From Allostella vacuolata (GTDB lineage Bacteria; Pseudomonadota; Alphaproteobacteria; ATCC43930; Allostellaceae), in contig AP019702.1 in the NCBI GenBank assembly GCA_006739055.1, forward strand, positions 2,259,001 through 2,323,000: a stretch of 64,000 bases of DNA, in the 5' to 3' direction. The number at the start of each line of letters is the position of its first letter. Position 1 is the first letter of the stretch. The notes under the pieces are model-generated. The model was not told the DNA's origin and ran no database searches. It saw only the letters and a program-made list of their open reading frames with translations. This document shows, piece by piece, positions 1 through 8,679 of the stretch. The position numbers and the translations under genes are program-made.

Positions 1-1518
1 CTGCCCGAGATCAAGGAGTACGAGCGCAGCAGCACGACGGTCGTCAACGCCTACATCATGCCGGTCGTGTCGCGTTACCTGCGCCTGCTGACGTCCGGGC
101 TGCACGGGCTCGGCGTCACCGCGCCCCTGCGCGTCATGCAGTCGAGCGGCGGCGCGATGGGGGTCGAGGCGGCGTCGACCCGGCCGATCCACCTGATCGA
201 ATCGGGCCCGGCGGCGGGCGTGGTCGGCGCGGCCGAGCTGTCGCGCCGGCTCGGCGGCCGGCCGCTCATCGCCTTCGACATGGGCGGGACCACGGCCAAG
301 GCCGCACTCGTCTCCGACGGGCGCTTCGACCGGGTCGGCTCGCTGGAAGTGGGGGGCGGCATCAACATCGCCGGCCGTCTGCTCAACGGCGGCGGCTACC
401 ATGTCCGCGCGCCGGCCATCGACATCGCCGAGGTGGGGGCGGGCGGCGGGAGCCTGATCCGCATCGACGGCGGCGGCGGCGTCCGGGTCGGGCCGGAAAG
501 CGCCGGGGCCATGCCGGGCCCGGCCTGCTACGGCCGCGGCGGCACCCAGCCGACGGTGACCGACGCCAACGTCGTCCTGGGTTTCGTCAACCCGGCCTAC
601 CTGGCGGGCGGCAGCATCCCGATCGACGCCGAGCTGTCGCGCCGGGCGCTGGCGGAGCATGTCGCGGGGCCGCTCGGGCTCGACCTGGAGGCCGCCGCCT
701 GGGGCGTCCACCGGGTCGCCAACGCGACCATGGCCCGCGCGCTGCGCGCCGTCTCGACCGAGCGCGGGCGCGACCCGCGCGACTTCTCGGTGCTGGCGTT
801 CGGCGGCAACGGGCCGATCCATGCGGCGGCGCTGGCGGCCTCGCTCGACGTCCGCCGCATCCTGATCCCGCCGGTGCCGGGCCTGTTCAGCGCCCTCGGG
901 ATGCTCTTCCCGGACACCGAGCACCATTATGTCCGTACCTTCAAGCATGGCCTCGACCAGCTCGACCCGGCGCAGCTGGAAGCGGCCTTCGGGCTGCTGG
1001 AGGCGGACGGCGCCAAGGCGCTGGCCGAGGATGGCTACGCCCCGGCCGCCATGCGCTTCGAGCGCATGGCCGACCTGCGCTATCTTGGCGAGAACTCCGA
1101 ACTGACGCTGCCGCTGCGCGCCGACGGGCCGGCCCGGGACGTGCTGCGGGTCGATTTCGACGCGGTGCACGAGACGACCTACGGCTACCACTCCGCCGAC
1201 GAGGTGGTGGAGATCGTCAATCTGCGCGTGGTCGCCCGCGGCCTGTCCTCGGGGCCCCGGGTGCCGGACGGGCTGTCGGTGTCGGCGGCGCTGGGCAGCC
1301 GGGCGCCGGAGGGCCGCCGCGCGGTCCATTTCGGGCCCGACCACGGCACGCTGGAGGCCGAGGTGGTCGGCCGCCGGGCGATCGGCGCCGCCTGGGAGCC
1401 CGGGCCGCTGCTGATCGAGGAGTATGACAGCACCACCGTCGTCCCGCCCGGCGCCCGCGTGCGCCGCATCCTGTGGGACGTGCTCGAGATCGAACTGGCC
1501 GACCCGCGAGGGGCATGA
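1..1518 (+). CDS. hyuA: Hydantoinase/oxoprolinase subunit A, HyuA-type (5' truncated by window)
   Basis: The reading frame is open from base 1, so the N-terminal part lies outside the window; 505 residues are present. It belongs to the HyuA/HydA family of ATP-dependent N-methylhydantoinase, 5-oxoprolinase and acetone-carboxylase subunits. The glycine-rich nucleotide/metal motif FDMGGTTAKAALV (residues about 91-103 of the visible part), the upstream SGPAAGVVGA segment, GGNGPIHAAALA and the C-terminal DSTTVVPPGA segment are all typical. The stop codon overlaps the hyuB start (ATGATGA), so the two are translationally coupled and probably form one alpha/beta enzyme. The substrate cannot be read from sequence: hydantoins, oxoproline or related cyclic amides are all possible. 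The nearby racemase favours a hydantoin-like substrate. Confidence 0.93.
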   Translation: MPEIKEYERSSTTVVNAYIMPVVSRYLRLLTSGLHGLGVTAPLRVMQSSGGAMGVEAASTRPIHLIESGPAAGVVGAAELSRRLGGRPLIAFDMGGTTAKAALVSDGRFDRVGSLEVGGGINIAGRLLNGGGYHVRAPAIDIAEVGAGGGSLIRIDGGGGVRVGPESAGAMPGPACYGRGGTQPTVTDANVVLGFVNPAYLAGGSIPIDAELSRRALAEHVAGPLGLDLEAAAWGVHRVANATMARALRAVSTERGRDPRDFSVLAFGGNGPIHAAALAASLDVRRILIPPVPGLFSALGMLFPDTEHHYVRTFKHGLDQLDPAQLEAAFGLLEADGAKALAEDGYAPAAMRFERMADLRYLGENSELTLPLRADGPARDVLRVDFDAVHETTYGYHSADEVVEIVNLRVVARGLSSGPRVPDGLSVSAALGSRAPEGRRAVHFGPDHGTLEAEVVGRRAIGAAWEPGPLLIEEYDSTTVVPPGARVRRILWDVLEIELADPRGA

Positions 1519-3290
1519 TGAACGAAGTTCCAGTCACGGCCGGCATCCGGCCCGTCGCCGACGACCCCTTTGCCCGGGACCTGGTCAAGAACGCGCTCGC
1601 CACCATCGCCGACGAGATGGCGCTGACGGTCGCGCGCACCGCGCGCTCCTTCGTGGTCAAGGAGGCGCTCGACTTCTCGACCGCGCTCTTCGACGGCAAG
1701 GGCGAGCTGATCGCCCAGGGCACCTGCCTGCCGTTCCACCTGGGCGCCATGCCGTTCGCGGTCGCCGCCGTGATGAAAGAGTTCGGCGACCGCATCGGGC
1801 CGGGCGACCTCTTCATCACCAACGACCCCTATGACGGCAGCACCCACCTGCCGGACATCGTGCTGGTGAAGCCGATCCACGCCGCGGGGGTGCGGGTCGG
1901 CTTCGCCGCCGCGCTCGCCCACATGACCGACATCGGCGGGCGCATCCCGGGCGGCAATGCCAGCGATTCGACCGAGATCTACCAGGAGGGGCTGCGCATC
2001 CCGCCGTCGCGCATCCACCGCGCGGGCGTGCCGGACGAGAACCTGTTCCGCCTGATCGAGCGCAACGTGCGGGTGCCGGACAAGGTGCTGGGCGACATCC
2101 GCTCGCTGATCGCGGCCTGCGGCCAGGGCGAGCGCGGCATCCTCGAGCTGGTCGCCCGCCACGGCGCCGAGCGGTTCGACGCGCTCTGCCGCGACCTGCT
2201 GGACTATACCGAGCGCTTCACCCGGGCCGAGATCGCGCGCCTGCCCAAGGGCACCTGGAACTTCGTCGACCATCTCGACAATGACGGCATCTCGCCCGAG
2301 CCGATCCGCTTCGAGGTGACGCTGACGATCGCCGCCGACGAGGTCACCATCGACTTCACCGGTACCGCGCCGCAGGTGAAGGGGGCCATCAACTGCGTCT
2401 ATCCCTTCACGCTGTCGACGGCGCTTGCCTGCGTGCGCTCGATGGTCGACCTGTCGATCCCCAACAATGCCGGCTATTTCCGCCCGATCAAGGTGATCGC
2501 GCCCGAGGGCACGATCGTCAACCCGCGCGCGCCGGCCGCCGTCGCCGCCCGCGGCATCACCGGCATCCGCATCGCCGACACCATCTTCGGCGCGCTCGCC
2601 CAGGCCGTGCCCGACCGCATCCCAGCCTGCGGCGCCAACGCCCCCGATGTCGGGGTCAGCTTCGGCGGCTACGGGCCGGACGGGCGCTCGCACGTGTTCC
2701 TGGAGTTCCTGGTCGGGTCCTGGGGCGGCGGCCCGTGGCGCGACGGCATGGATGCCTGCACCGGGACGCTGGTCAACTATTCCAACACCCCGGCCGAGAT
2801 GATCGAGGCCGAGCTGCCGATCGCGGTCGAGCGCTATGCCCTGGTCCCGGATACCGGCGGGGCCGGCAAGTGGCGCGGCGGCCTGTCGCTCGACCGGCAC
2901 CTGCGCTTCAAGCTGGACGGGGCGACGCTGCAGATCCGCTCCGACCGCCGCGACCACCCGCCCTACGGGCTGGAGGGCGGCGAGAGCGGGGCACCCGCCT
3001 GGGTCGACATCCGGCGTGCCGACGGCCGCGTCGACACCTTCCCGCAGAAGTTCCTGACCACGGTCGATGCGGGCGACGTGCTGCGGGTGCGCCTGGCGGG
3101 CGGCGGCGGCCATGGCGACCCGATGCTGCGCGACCCGGAGCGGGTCCTGGCCGACGTGCGCGAGGGCAAGGTCACCGCCGGCCATGCGCGGGCCAGCTAC
3201 GCGGTGGAGATCGCCGGCAATCCTCCGGCGATCGACTGGCCGGCGACGGCCGCCCGGCGCGCGAGCCGCGTCACCACGACAGGCGCATGA
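1515..3290 (+). CDS. hyuB: Hydantoinase/oxoprolinase subunit B, HyuB-type
   Basis: A 591-residue HyuB-family subunit, the partner of the upstream HyuA. The N-terminal half carries the conserved segments FITNDPYDGSTHLPDI and ALAHMTDIGGRIPGG, and the C-terminal half ends in the glycine-rich AGGGGHGDPMLRDP motif typical of the family. Length is within the normal range. I place the start at the first ATG of the ATGATGA overlap with the hyuA stop; the second ATG three bases on is equally possible, and an in-frame alternative at 1473 lies inside hyuA and is unlikely. The 3' end overlaps the converging pncA gene by 20 bases, leaving no room for a terminator between them. It probably opens a cyclic amide ring with ATP in the cytoplasm. 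Confidence 0.94.
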   Translation: MMNEVPVTAGIRPVADDPFARDLVKNALATIADEMALTVARTARSFVVKEALDFSTALFDGKGELIAQGTCLPFHLGAMPFAVAAVMKEFGDRIGPGDLFITNDPYDGSTHLPDIVLVKPIHAAGVRVGFAAALAHMTDIGGRIPGGNASDSTEIYQEGLRIPPSRIHRAGVPDENLFRLIERNVRVPDKVLGDIRSLIAACGQGERGILELVARHGAERFDALCRDLLDYTERFTRAEIARLPKGTWNFVDHLDNDGISPEPIRFEVTLTIAADEVTIDFTGTAPQVKGAINCVYPFTLSTALACVRSMVDLSIPNNAGYFRPIKVIAPEGTIVNPRAPAAVAARGITGIRIADTIFGALAQAVPDRIPACGANAPDVGVSFGGYGPDGRSHVFLEFLVGSWGGGPWRDGMDACTGTLVNYSNTPAEMIEAELPIAVERYALVPDTGGAGKWRGGLSLDRHLRFKLDGATLQIRSDRRDHPPYGLEGGESGAPAWVDIRRADGRVDTFPQKFLTTVDAGDVLRVRLAGGGGHGDPMLRDPERVLADVREGKVTAGHARASYAVEIAGNPPAIDWPATAARRASRVTTTGA

Positions 3291-3924
3291 GCCGCACCCC
3301 GGCCTCGCGGAAGTCCCGTTCCGCGAGGTCGGCCGTGGTGACGCCGTCGGCGAGCGGCAGGGCGATGGCACGGGTCAGTTCCGGGACCACGGCGACCTCG
3401 AAGCCCTGCCGCACCGCGTCGATGGCGGAGTAGGCGATGCAGAAGTCGTAGGCCAGCCCGGCCAGGACGCAGCGCCGCACCCCCATCTCGCGCAGGAAGC
3501 CGCCGAGCCCGGTCGCCGTCGTCCGGTCGTTCTCGAAGAACGCCGAATAGGAATCGATGTCGCGATTGCAGCCCTTGCGGAGGACGAGGCGCGCCCTGGC
3601 CAGCGCCCCGTCCGCGATCGCGGGATGGAACTGGGCCCCCGCCGTCCCCTGCACGCAGTGGTCGGGCCACAGGATCTGCGGCCCGTAGGGCATCTCGACC
3701 GTGTCGAACGGCACCCCGTCCCGGTGGTTGCTGGCGAAGGAGCGGTGGTCGGCCGGATGCCAGTCCTGGGTCAGCACCACCAGCGGAAAATGCTCCGCCA
3801 CGGTGTTCAGGCCCGGCATGATCTCGTCCCCGCCCGCGACGGCCAGGGCACCGCCAGGGCAGAAGTCGACCTGCGGGTCGACGATGATCAGCGCATCCGA
3901 AGGACGGGCATCGAGCCTTTGCAA
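3271..3924 (-). CDS. pncA: Nicotinamidase (isochorismatase-fold cysteine hydrolase)
   Basis: A 217-residue PncA-type amidase that would deaminate nicotinamide to nicotinate in NAD salvage. The catalytic triad is visible as D16 (in IIVDPQVDFCPGGALAV), K117 (in LRKGCNRD) and C162 (in LAYDFCIA), and the metal site as D54, H56 (QDWHP) and H89. The VDFCPGGAL signature separates nicotinamidase from the broader isochorismatase family. The start codon is TTG; a strong GGGAGG Shine-Dalgarno sits eight bases upstream and decides it. The gene converges on hyuB with a 20-base overlap. Its neighbours suggest no specific pathway, so it is probably a housekeeping salvage gene. Confidence 0.9.
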   Translation of the reverse strand: MQRLDARPSDALIIVDPQVDFCPGGALAVAGGDEIMPGLNTVAEHFPLVVLTQDWHPADHRSFASNHRDGVPFDTVEMPYGPQILWPDHCVQGTAGAQFHPAIADGALARARLVLRKGCNRDIDSYSAFFENDRTTATGLGGFLREMGVRRCVLAGLAYDFCIAYSAIDAVRQGFEVAVVPELTRAIALPLADGVTTADLAERDFREAGVRLMRLSW

Positions 3925-3961
3925 CGGGGTACCTCCCGGCCGGGGCGGCCCCGGCGGACGC

Positions 3962-4648
3962 TCAGTCCGGCGGGCGCACCGCGGTCACGACGAAGAAGGG
4001 GCAGGCGCCGGCCGACTGGTGCGCGTAGGGGTGGACAGCGAACAGCTGCTCCCAGTGCGTCCAGCCGGTGAAGCCGTGGAAGCCGAGCAGCGCATGGGCA
4101 TGCTCGGACGTCAGGCCGCGATAGTAGGGCAGTTCGTGGCCGACCTGGGCATAGTCGGTCATGTCGTGCGAGGAGGCGGCGGGCGGTGTGGTATCGGTGC
4201 GCCACAGGCCGTCCGACAGCAGGAAGATGCCGCCCGGCCGCAGCAGCCGCACCACCTCGCGCATCGTGCGGTCGGGATCGGGCAGCGTCCAGAACAGGTT
4301 GCGGGCCGACACGACGTCGAACGAGGCGTCGGGGAAGGGCGGGGCATCGACATCCCCTTCGACGAACGAGACCGCGACGCCCTGGTCGGCGGCCGCCTGC
4401 CGCGCCTGGCCCAGCATGCCGGCGGCGCCGTCGAGCCCGGTCACGTCGTGCCCGATGGCGGCCAGGGCCAGGGCACAGGCCCCGGTCCCGGTGCCGAGGT
4501 CGAGGCAGCGCCGGCGGGGCGGGTAGGGGACCGCGGCCCGGAAGACATCCCGCCAGGCGGCCGAGTGCTTCACATGGGATGCGGTGGTGTCGAAGTTCGG
4601 CGCCCAGCGGCTCCAGTAGTCGAAGATGGTTTCCTTGACGTCCAACAT
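3962..4648 (-). CDS. Class I SAM-dependent methyltransferase
   Basis: A 228-residue Methyltransf_11-type enzyme. Motif I, LDLGTGTGACALAL, lies at residues about 49-62, the acidic residue at the end of strand 2 is in VTGLDGAAGM, and the post-motif II segment FDVVSARNLFWTLPDP follows. The start at 4648 is chosen because GGGAGG stands just upstream; an in-frame ATG at 4696 would include an unrelated tail that overlaps the promoter. A well-formed sigma70 promoter lies at 4685-4713. It runs towards pncA with a 37-base gap, so both may share a transcript. The methyl acceptor (small metabolite, quinone or other) cannot be inferred. Confidence 0.85.
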   Translation of the reverse strand: MLDVKETIFDYWSRWAPNFDTTASHVKHSAAWRDVFRAAVPYPPRRRCLDLGTGTGACALALAAIGHDVTGLDGAAGMLGQARQAAADQGVAVSFVEGDVDAPPFPDASFDVVSARNLFWTLPDPDRTMREVVRLLRPGGIFLLSDGLWRTDTTPPAASSHDMTDYAQVGHELPYYRGLTSEHAHALLGFHGFTGWTHWEQLFAVHPYAHQSAGACPFFVVTAVRPPD

Positions 4649-4684
4649 GCCAGTCCTCCCGGCGCGAATTTTCGCACGCATGTT

Positions 4685-4713
4685 ATGATATTGCATTTGC
4701 GAACGATTGTCAA
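4685..4713 (-). promoter_or_regulatory. Sigma70-type promoter of the methyltransferase gene
   Basis: On the minus strand TTGACA (4713-4708) is separated by exactly 17 bases from TATCAT (4690-4685), one mismatch from TATAAT. The predicted start of transcription near 4678 gives a leader of about 30 nt with GGGAGG before the ATG at 4648. The local sequence is markedly more A/T-rich than the surroundings. Confidence 0.6.
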
Positions 4714-4811
4714 CTGGCGTTCTGGCGGCCGCGAATCGACAATCTGCACTTGATCATCCGAACAGGTGGGGGTCTCATGTCGGCCTGAAAACTGCCGACA
4801 GAGGACAGCCC

Positions 4812-5672
4812 ATGACCGGCCAGCCGAAATATCGGTTCCTGCTGATCAACGCCTTCAGCCTGGAGCCCGGCAGCGGCTTCCAGATGCGTGCATTCTCCGG
4901 GCCGAAGGAGGAGCAGATGCACAACTACGCCGACGTGGCGCCCTTCCTGGCCGACGTCGAGTGGGACCTGCATCCGGGCGCGCGGTCGACGCATGGCAAC
5001 TGGCCGGTCGAGACCAAGTTCGAGTTCATGTCGGTCGGCATCAACCGCCTGCCGCTGGTGCGCGAGGCGTGCGAGAGCGGCCGCTACAACGCCATCGTGC
5101 TGCTGGGGGGCGGCGACCCCGGCTACATGGAGGCGCGCGAGATCGGGCGGACCTTCGGCATCCCGGTCACCACCTGCGCCCATGCCCAGATGCACCTGGC
5201 CGGCCTGCTGGGCCACAAGTTCAGCATCATCGACATCTCCGAGACCCACAACATGCAGATGTACAATCTGGTGTTGCAGTACCGGATGGCGGACCGCTGC
5301 GCCTCGATCCGCAACCTGAACTTCCCCCTGCCCAAGCCGCAATATTCCGACGAGCGGCCGATCCAGGTCGAGCGCGACCGGGCGCTGCGCGGCGAGCCCT
5401 CGGCGATGCTCGACGCGGCGGTCGAGGAGTCCGTGGCGGCGATCGAGGAGGACGGCGCCGACGTGCTGATGATCGGCTGCTCGGCTGCCTTCTGGCTCCA
5501 GCCGCTGCTGCAGAAGCGCCTGCGCGAGATGGGCTGGGAGGTGCCGGTGCTGGAGGGCTACCGCTGCGCGATCGAGGTGGCGAAGACCCTGGTCGGCCTC
5601 GGCGTCGATGCCAGCGGCCTGGCCATCCCGCTCGGCCGGCCGGCCCGCTGGCGGCGCAAGAAGGTGTTCTAG
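4812..5672 (+). CDS. Aspartate/glutamate/hydantoin racemase family protein
   Basis: A 286-residue member of the Asp/Glu racemase superfamily. The two expected active-site cysteines are C122 (in VTTCAHAQMH) and C223 (in MIGCSAAFW), one per half of the pseudo-symmetric fold; GGGDPGYMEA precedes the first. The start is the ATG at 4812 with GAGG about nine bases upstream; longer in-frame starts overlap the divergent promoter. Proximity to hyuAB suggests a hydantoin racemase supplying both enantiomers to the hydantoinase, but the two are separated by the oppositely oriented pncA and methyltransferase genes. A maleate isomerase or an unknown racemase remains possible. Confidence 0.78.
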   Translation: MTGQPKYRFLLINAFSLEPGSGFQMRAFSGPKEEQMHNYADVAPFLADVEWDLHPGARSTHGNWPVETKFEFMSVGINRLPLVREACESGRYNAIVLLGGGDPGYMEAREIGRTFGIPVTTCAHAQMHLAGLLGHKFSIIDISETHNMQMYNLVLQYRMADRCASIRNLNFPLPKPQYSDERPIQVERDRALRGEPSAMLDAAVEESVAAIEEDGADVLMIGCSAAFWLQPLLQKRLREMGWEVPVLEGYRCAIEVAKTLVGLGVDASGLAIPLGRPARWRRKKVF

Positions 5673-5760
5673 GGTCGGGACCGCGACCCGGCCGGACGGT
5701 CTCCGGCCGCGGGCCCGCTGATCAGTTGACAAGTTTGATTCACGGTTGGCACTGTATCTC

Positions 5761-6429
5761 ATGACGACGTGCGATATCGAATTGCAATACGTCGGCGAGG
5801 CGCTGGTTGTCTGTCTCGGCCCCGTCGCCCCGCAGGCGGTGGAGGACCGGCTGGCCGCCGACGGCTACCGGGTGACCGTTCTGCGCTTGGACGGCGGCGG
5901 CGCTGTCGCGGCGTTGCCGGAGGGCGGGTTCGCCGATCTTCGCCCGGGCGCGGTCGTCTTCCTGGCCGGGCTGCCGGCCCCGGCCGGGCCGGCGGCGCTG
6001 GCGGTGGCGTCGCTGATCGACGCCCTCGACCAGACCCTGGTGACGGCCGGCATCCTCGCACGGGACCTGTTCACGCGCGCGCCGCCGCCCGGCCCGAGCC
6101 GGATCGTCATGGTCCTCGACTGGGCGGTGACCAGCACGCCCGGGCGCACGGCGGCCAGTGCGGTGTCCGGCGGCCTGCTCGGCCTGGCGCGCAGCTGGTC
6201 GCTGGAATTCGCTCCGCTCGGCGTCACCGCCAATGCCGTGGTCGCCGGTCCCGACGCCGGCGCCGATCCGGTGCTCGATCCGGCGGAGGAGGCATGGCTG
6301 GTGCGGCGCCCGACCCCGGAGGACGTCGCCCATGCGGTGTCCTTCTTTGCCGACCCGCGGTCCTCGGCGATCACCGGGCAGGTGCTGATGGTGTGCGGCG
6401 GGCGCACCGCCGGCCGACTGACGATCTGA
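5761..6429 (+). CDS. Degenerate short-chain dehydrogenase/reductase-like protein
   Basis: A 222-residue protein whose C-terminal half looks like a classical SDR (SGGLLGLARSWSLEFAPLGVTANAVVAGPDAG, then DVAHAVSFFADPRSSAITGQ and a GG near the end). The N-terminal half lacks a recognisable TGxxxGIG cofactor motif, and the YxxxK catalytic pair is replaced: the expected helix reads TAASAVSGGLLG. It is therefore unlikely to be an active dehydrogenase by itself. It sits 16 bases upstream of an intact SDR and may be its non-catalytic partner, as in heteromeric FabG-like complexes, or a decaying duplicate. ATG 5761 is preferred; a TTG at 5746 is in frame. Neither has a clear ribosome site. Confidence 0.65.
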   Translation: MTTCDIELQYVGEALVVCLGPVAPQAVEDRLAADGYRVTVLRLDGGGAVAALPEGGFADLRPGAVVFLAGLPAPAGPAALAVASLIDALDQTLVTAGILARDLFTRAPPPGPSRIVMVLDWAVTSTPGRTAASAVSGGLLGLARSWSLEFAPLGVTANAVVAGPDAGADPVLDPAEEAWLVRRPTPEDVAHAVSFFADPRSSAITGQVLMVCGGRTAGRLTI

Positions 6430-6445
6430 GGCGAGGGGCCGGACC

Positions 6446-7186
6446 ATGCAAGAACCTGCCACCCGCCCCGTCGTCCTCGTCACCGGGGTCGCCCAGGGGA
6501 TCGGCCGTGCCGTCGCGTCCCGGCTGGCGGCGGACGGCTACGCGGTGCTGGGCATCGACATCGCCGACAACCCGCCCGCCGGCCTGCTCGCCTTCGAGCG
6601 CGTCGACGTGACCGACGCCACGGCCGCGGCATCGGCGCTGGAGGGGCTGGCGCGCCGCCACCGCATCACCCGGCTGGTCAACAATGTCGGCTCCTCGCTG
6701 CGCGAGAACGTGGCGGACAGCACCGGCGACACCCAGCGCTGGCTCAACCGGCTCAACCTCGGCAGCGTGCTCTTGTGCGTGCAGGCGGTCCTGCCGGCGA
6801 TGCGCGAGGCCGGCTTCGGCCGGATCGTCAACATCACCAGCCGCGCCGTCTTCGGGCGCGAGACGCGCAGCGCCTATGCCGCGACCAAGTCCGCACTGGC
6901 GGCGATGACCCGGGCCTGGGCGGTGGAGATGGCCGGCTGCGGCATCACCGTCAACGCGGTCGGCCCGGGGATGATCGACACCGAGCTCTTCCGCCGCAAC
7001 AACCCGCACAATTCGCCGGACGTCACCCGCCTGCGCCAGGCGGTGCCGATGCAGCGGCTCGGTAAACCGGAGGAGGTGGCCCAGGCCGTCTCCTTCTTCC
7101 TCGACGAGCGGTCCAGCTACGTCACCGGCCAGACGCTCTTCGTCTGCGGCGGCCTTTCTCTGGGGACATCGCCGCCTCGGAACTGA
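6446..7186 (+). CDS. Short-chain dehydrogenase/reductase (SDR), FabG-like
   Basis: A complete 246-residue classical SDR. Cofactor motif TGVAQGIG begins at T13, NNVGSS is the NNAG equivalent, and the catalytic pair is Y144/K148 (YAATKSALAAMTRAW). The C-terminal PGMIDTELF and SSYVTGQTLFVCGG segments are typical of FabG-like enzymes. It follows the degenerate SDR by 16 bases and precedes the TctC gene by 40 bases, so it likely belongs to one catabolic operon whose substrate is imported by the TctCBA system. It would reduce or oxidise a keto/hydroxy group with NAD(P)(H) in the cytoplasm; substrate unknown. Confidence 0.88.
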   Translation: MQEPATRPVVLVTGVAQGIGRAVASRLAADGYAVLGIDIADNPPAGLLAFERVDVTDATAAASALEGLARRHRITRLVNNVGSSLRENVADSTGDTQRWLNRLNLGSVLLCVQAVLPAMREAGFGRIVNITSRAVFGRETRSAYAATKSALAAMTRAWAVEMAGCGITVNAVGPGMIDTELFRRNNPHNSPDVTRLRQAVPMQRLGKPEEVAQAVSFFLDERSSYVTGQTLFVCGGLSLGTSPPRN

Positions 7187-7226
7187 TCTTGCTTGCTCTG
7201 ACGAATAAACAGGGAGAACGGGGAAC

Positions 7227-8195
7227 ATGATCGGCAAACGTCAGCTTCTCGCGTCGGCGGCGGGCCTGCTCCTGGCCGCAGCCGTCGCCGGTACCGCCGC
7301 GGCGCAGACCTTCCCGGCGGGTCCCATCAAGATCATCGTGCCGCGCGCGCCGGGCGGCGGGTCCGACAACATCACCCGCATGCTGGCGCCGGCGCTGGAG
7401 AAGAAGCTCGGCACGCCGATCATCATCGAGAACCGGCCGGACGCGACCGCGGTGCTCGGTGCCGAGCTGGTCGCCAAGTCGAAGCCCGACGGCTACACGC
7501 TCTATCTGTCGGACAATTCGTTCTACCAGAACCCCGCGGTGCTGGATTCCCTGCCCTACGACACGGTCAAGGACTTCACCGCCGTCACCATGCTGGCGCA
7601 GGGGCCGGTGCTGCTGATCGTGCACCCCTCGGTCCCGGCCAAGACGCTGGGCGAGCTGATCCAGCTCGCCAAGAAGTCCAAGCTGACCTTCGCCCATGGC
7701 GGGATCGGGGCATCGACCCACCTGGTCGGCATCATGCTGAACCTGAAGGCCGGCATCGAGGTCACCCACGTGCCCTTCAAGTCGTCCGGGCCGGCCCTCA
7801 ACGCCCTGCTCGGCAACCACGTCACCATGCAGTTCGGCGGGATCAATTCCTCGAAGCCGCTGGTCGAGCAGGGCAAGGTGCGGGCGATCGCCGTCACCGG
7901 CGACCGGCGCGACCCGTCCATGCCCGAGGTGCCGACCTTCCAGGAGAGCGGCGTCACCGGCGCCGACGTCATGAGCGTCTGGGGGCTGCACGCGCCGGCG
8001 GGCACGCCGATCGCCGTGCGCCGGACCATCCGCGATGCCGTCGAGGCGGTGATGCGCGACCCGGAGATGACCGCCAAGCTGGCCGAGCGCGGCTACCATG
8101 TGCTGGCCAACACGCCCGAGGAGCACCAGGCGCAGACCGCGGCGATCGTCACCCAGTGGCTGGAGGTCGGCCGGAAGGTGAACCTCAAGGAATAG
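7227..8195 (+). CDS. tctC: Tripartite tricarboxylate transporter substrate-binding protein (TctC/Bug family)
   Basis: A 322-residue periplasmic receptor. Residues 1-27 form a signal peptide with a hydrophobic core and an AAA-Q cleavage region. The mature protein starts with IKIIVPRAPGGGSDNITR and contains IIENRPDATAVLGAELVAKSKPDGYTL, both hallmark segments of Bug receptors that clamp carboxylates through water molecules. A GGGAGAACGGGG ribosome site precedes the ATG. The tctB and tctA genes follow directly, making a complete transporter. Bug receptors bind carboxylates and many other small acids, so the ligand is not predictable; the surrounding SDR, dioxygenase and CoA-transferase genes suggest an organic acid used as a carbon source. 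Confidence 0.92.
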   Translation: MIGKRQLLASAAGLLLAAAVAGTAAAQTFPAGPIKIIVPRAPGGGSDNITRMLAPALEKKLGTPIIIENRPDATAVLGAELVAKSKPDGYTLYLSDNSFYQNPAVLDSLPYDTVKDFTAVTMLAQGPVLLIVHPSVPAKTLGELIQLAKKSKLTFAHGGIGASTHLVGIMLNLKAGIEVTHVPFKSSGPALNALLGNHVTMQFGGINSSKPLVEQGKVRAIAVTGDRRDPSMPEVPTFQESGVTGADVMSVWGLHAPAGTPIAVRRTIRDAVEAVMRDPEMTAKLAERGYHVLANTPEEHQAQTAAIVTQWLEVGRKVNLKE

Positions 8196-8205
8196 GGGGC
8201 AGCCG

Positions 8206-8655
8206 GTGACCTTGCTGCGCGTCCGCGATCCCCAGCGCCTGCTGTTCGCCGGCTTTCTGCTGGCGCTCGGCTGCTGCGGCCTGTGGTTCGGCTGGAAGCT
8301 GCCGACGGGGACGGCCGTGCGCATGGGGGCCGGCTACCTGCCCAAGGTGCTGAGCGGGATCCTCATCGCCTTCGGCGTCGGGCTGGCGGCGGCCTCGCTC
8401 GCCATCGACGGCCCGCGCCTGGAGCGCTGGGCATGGCGGGGCCTGGCGATCGTCCTGGCCTCGCTCTGCCTGTTCGGGCTGCTGGTCGAGACGGCGGGCC
8501 TGCTCGTCACCACCGTCGTCGTCATCCTGGCGGCGACGGCGGCGGCGCCGGACCGGCGCTGGGGCGAGGCGGCCGTCTTCGCCATCGTCATGGCGGCCTT
8601 CTGCACGCTCGTCTTCCGGCTCTTCCTCGGCCTGCCGATCCCGGCCCTGCCCTGA
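8206..8655 (+). CDS. tctB: Tripartite tricarboxylate transporter small membrane subunit (TctB)
   Basis: A 149-residue integral membrane protein with a GTG start ten bases after the tctC stop. Four hydrophobic segments are visible: LLFAGFLLALGCCGLWFGW, the GILIAFGVGLAAASL stretch, the LAIVLASLCLFGLLVETAGL/LVTTVVVILAATAA pair, and the C-terminal VFAIVMAAFCTLVFRLFLGL. Between the first two is the GTAVRMGAGYLPK loop, typical of DUF1468/TctB (variants of MGPGxxP). It pairs with TctA in the cytoplasmic membrane. Confidence 0.88.
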   Translation: MTLLRVRDPQRLLFAGFLLALGCCGLWFGWKLPTGTAVRMGAGYLPKVLSGILIAFGVGLAAASLAIDGPRLERWAWRGLAIVLASLCLFGLLVETAGLLVTTVVVILAATAAAPDRRWGEAAVFAIVMAAFCTLVFRLFLGLPIPALP

Positions 8656-8679
8656 CCTGACCCCGGCCATATCCTGACC

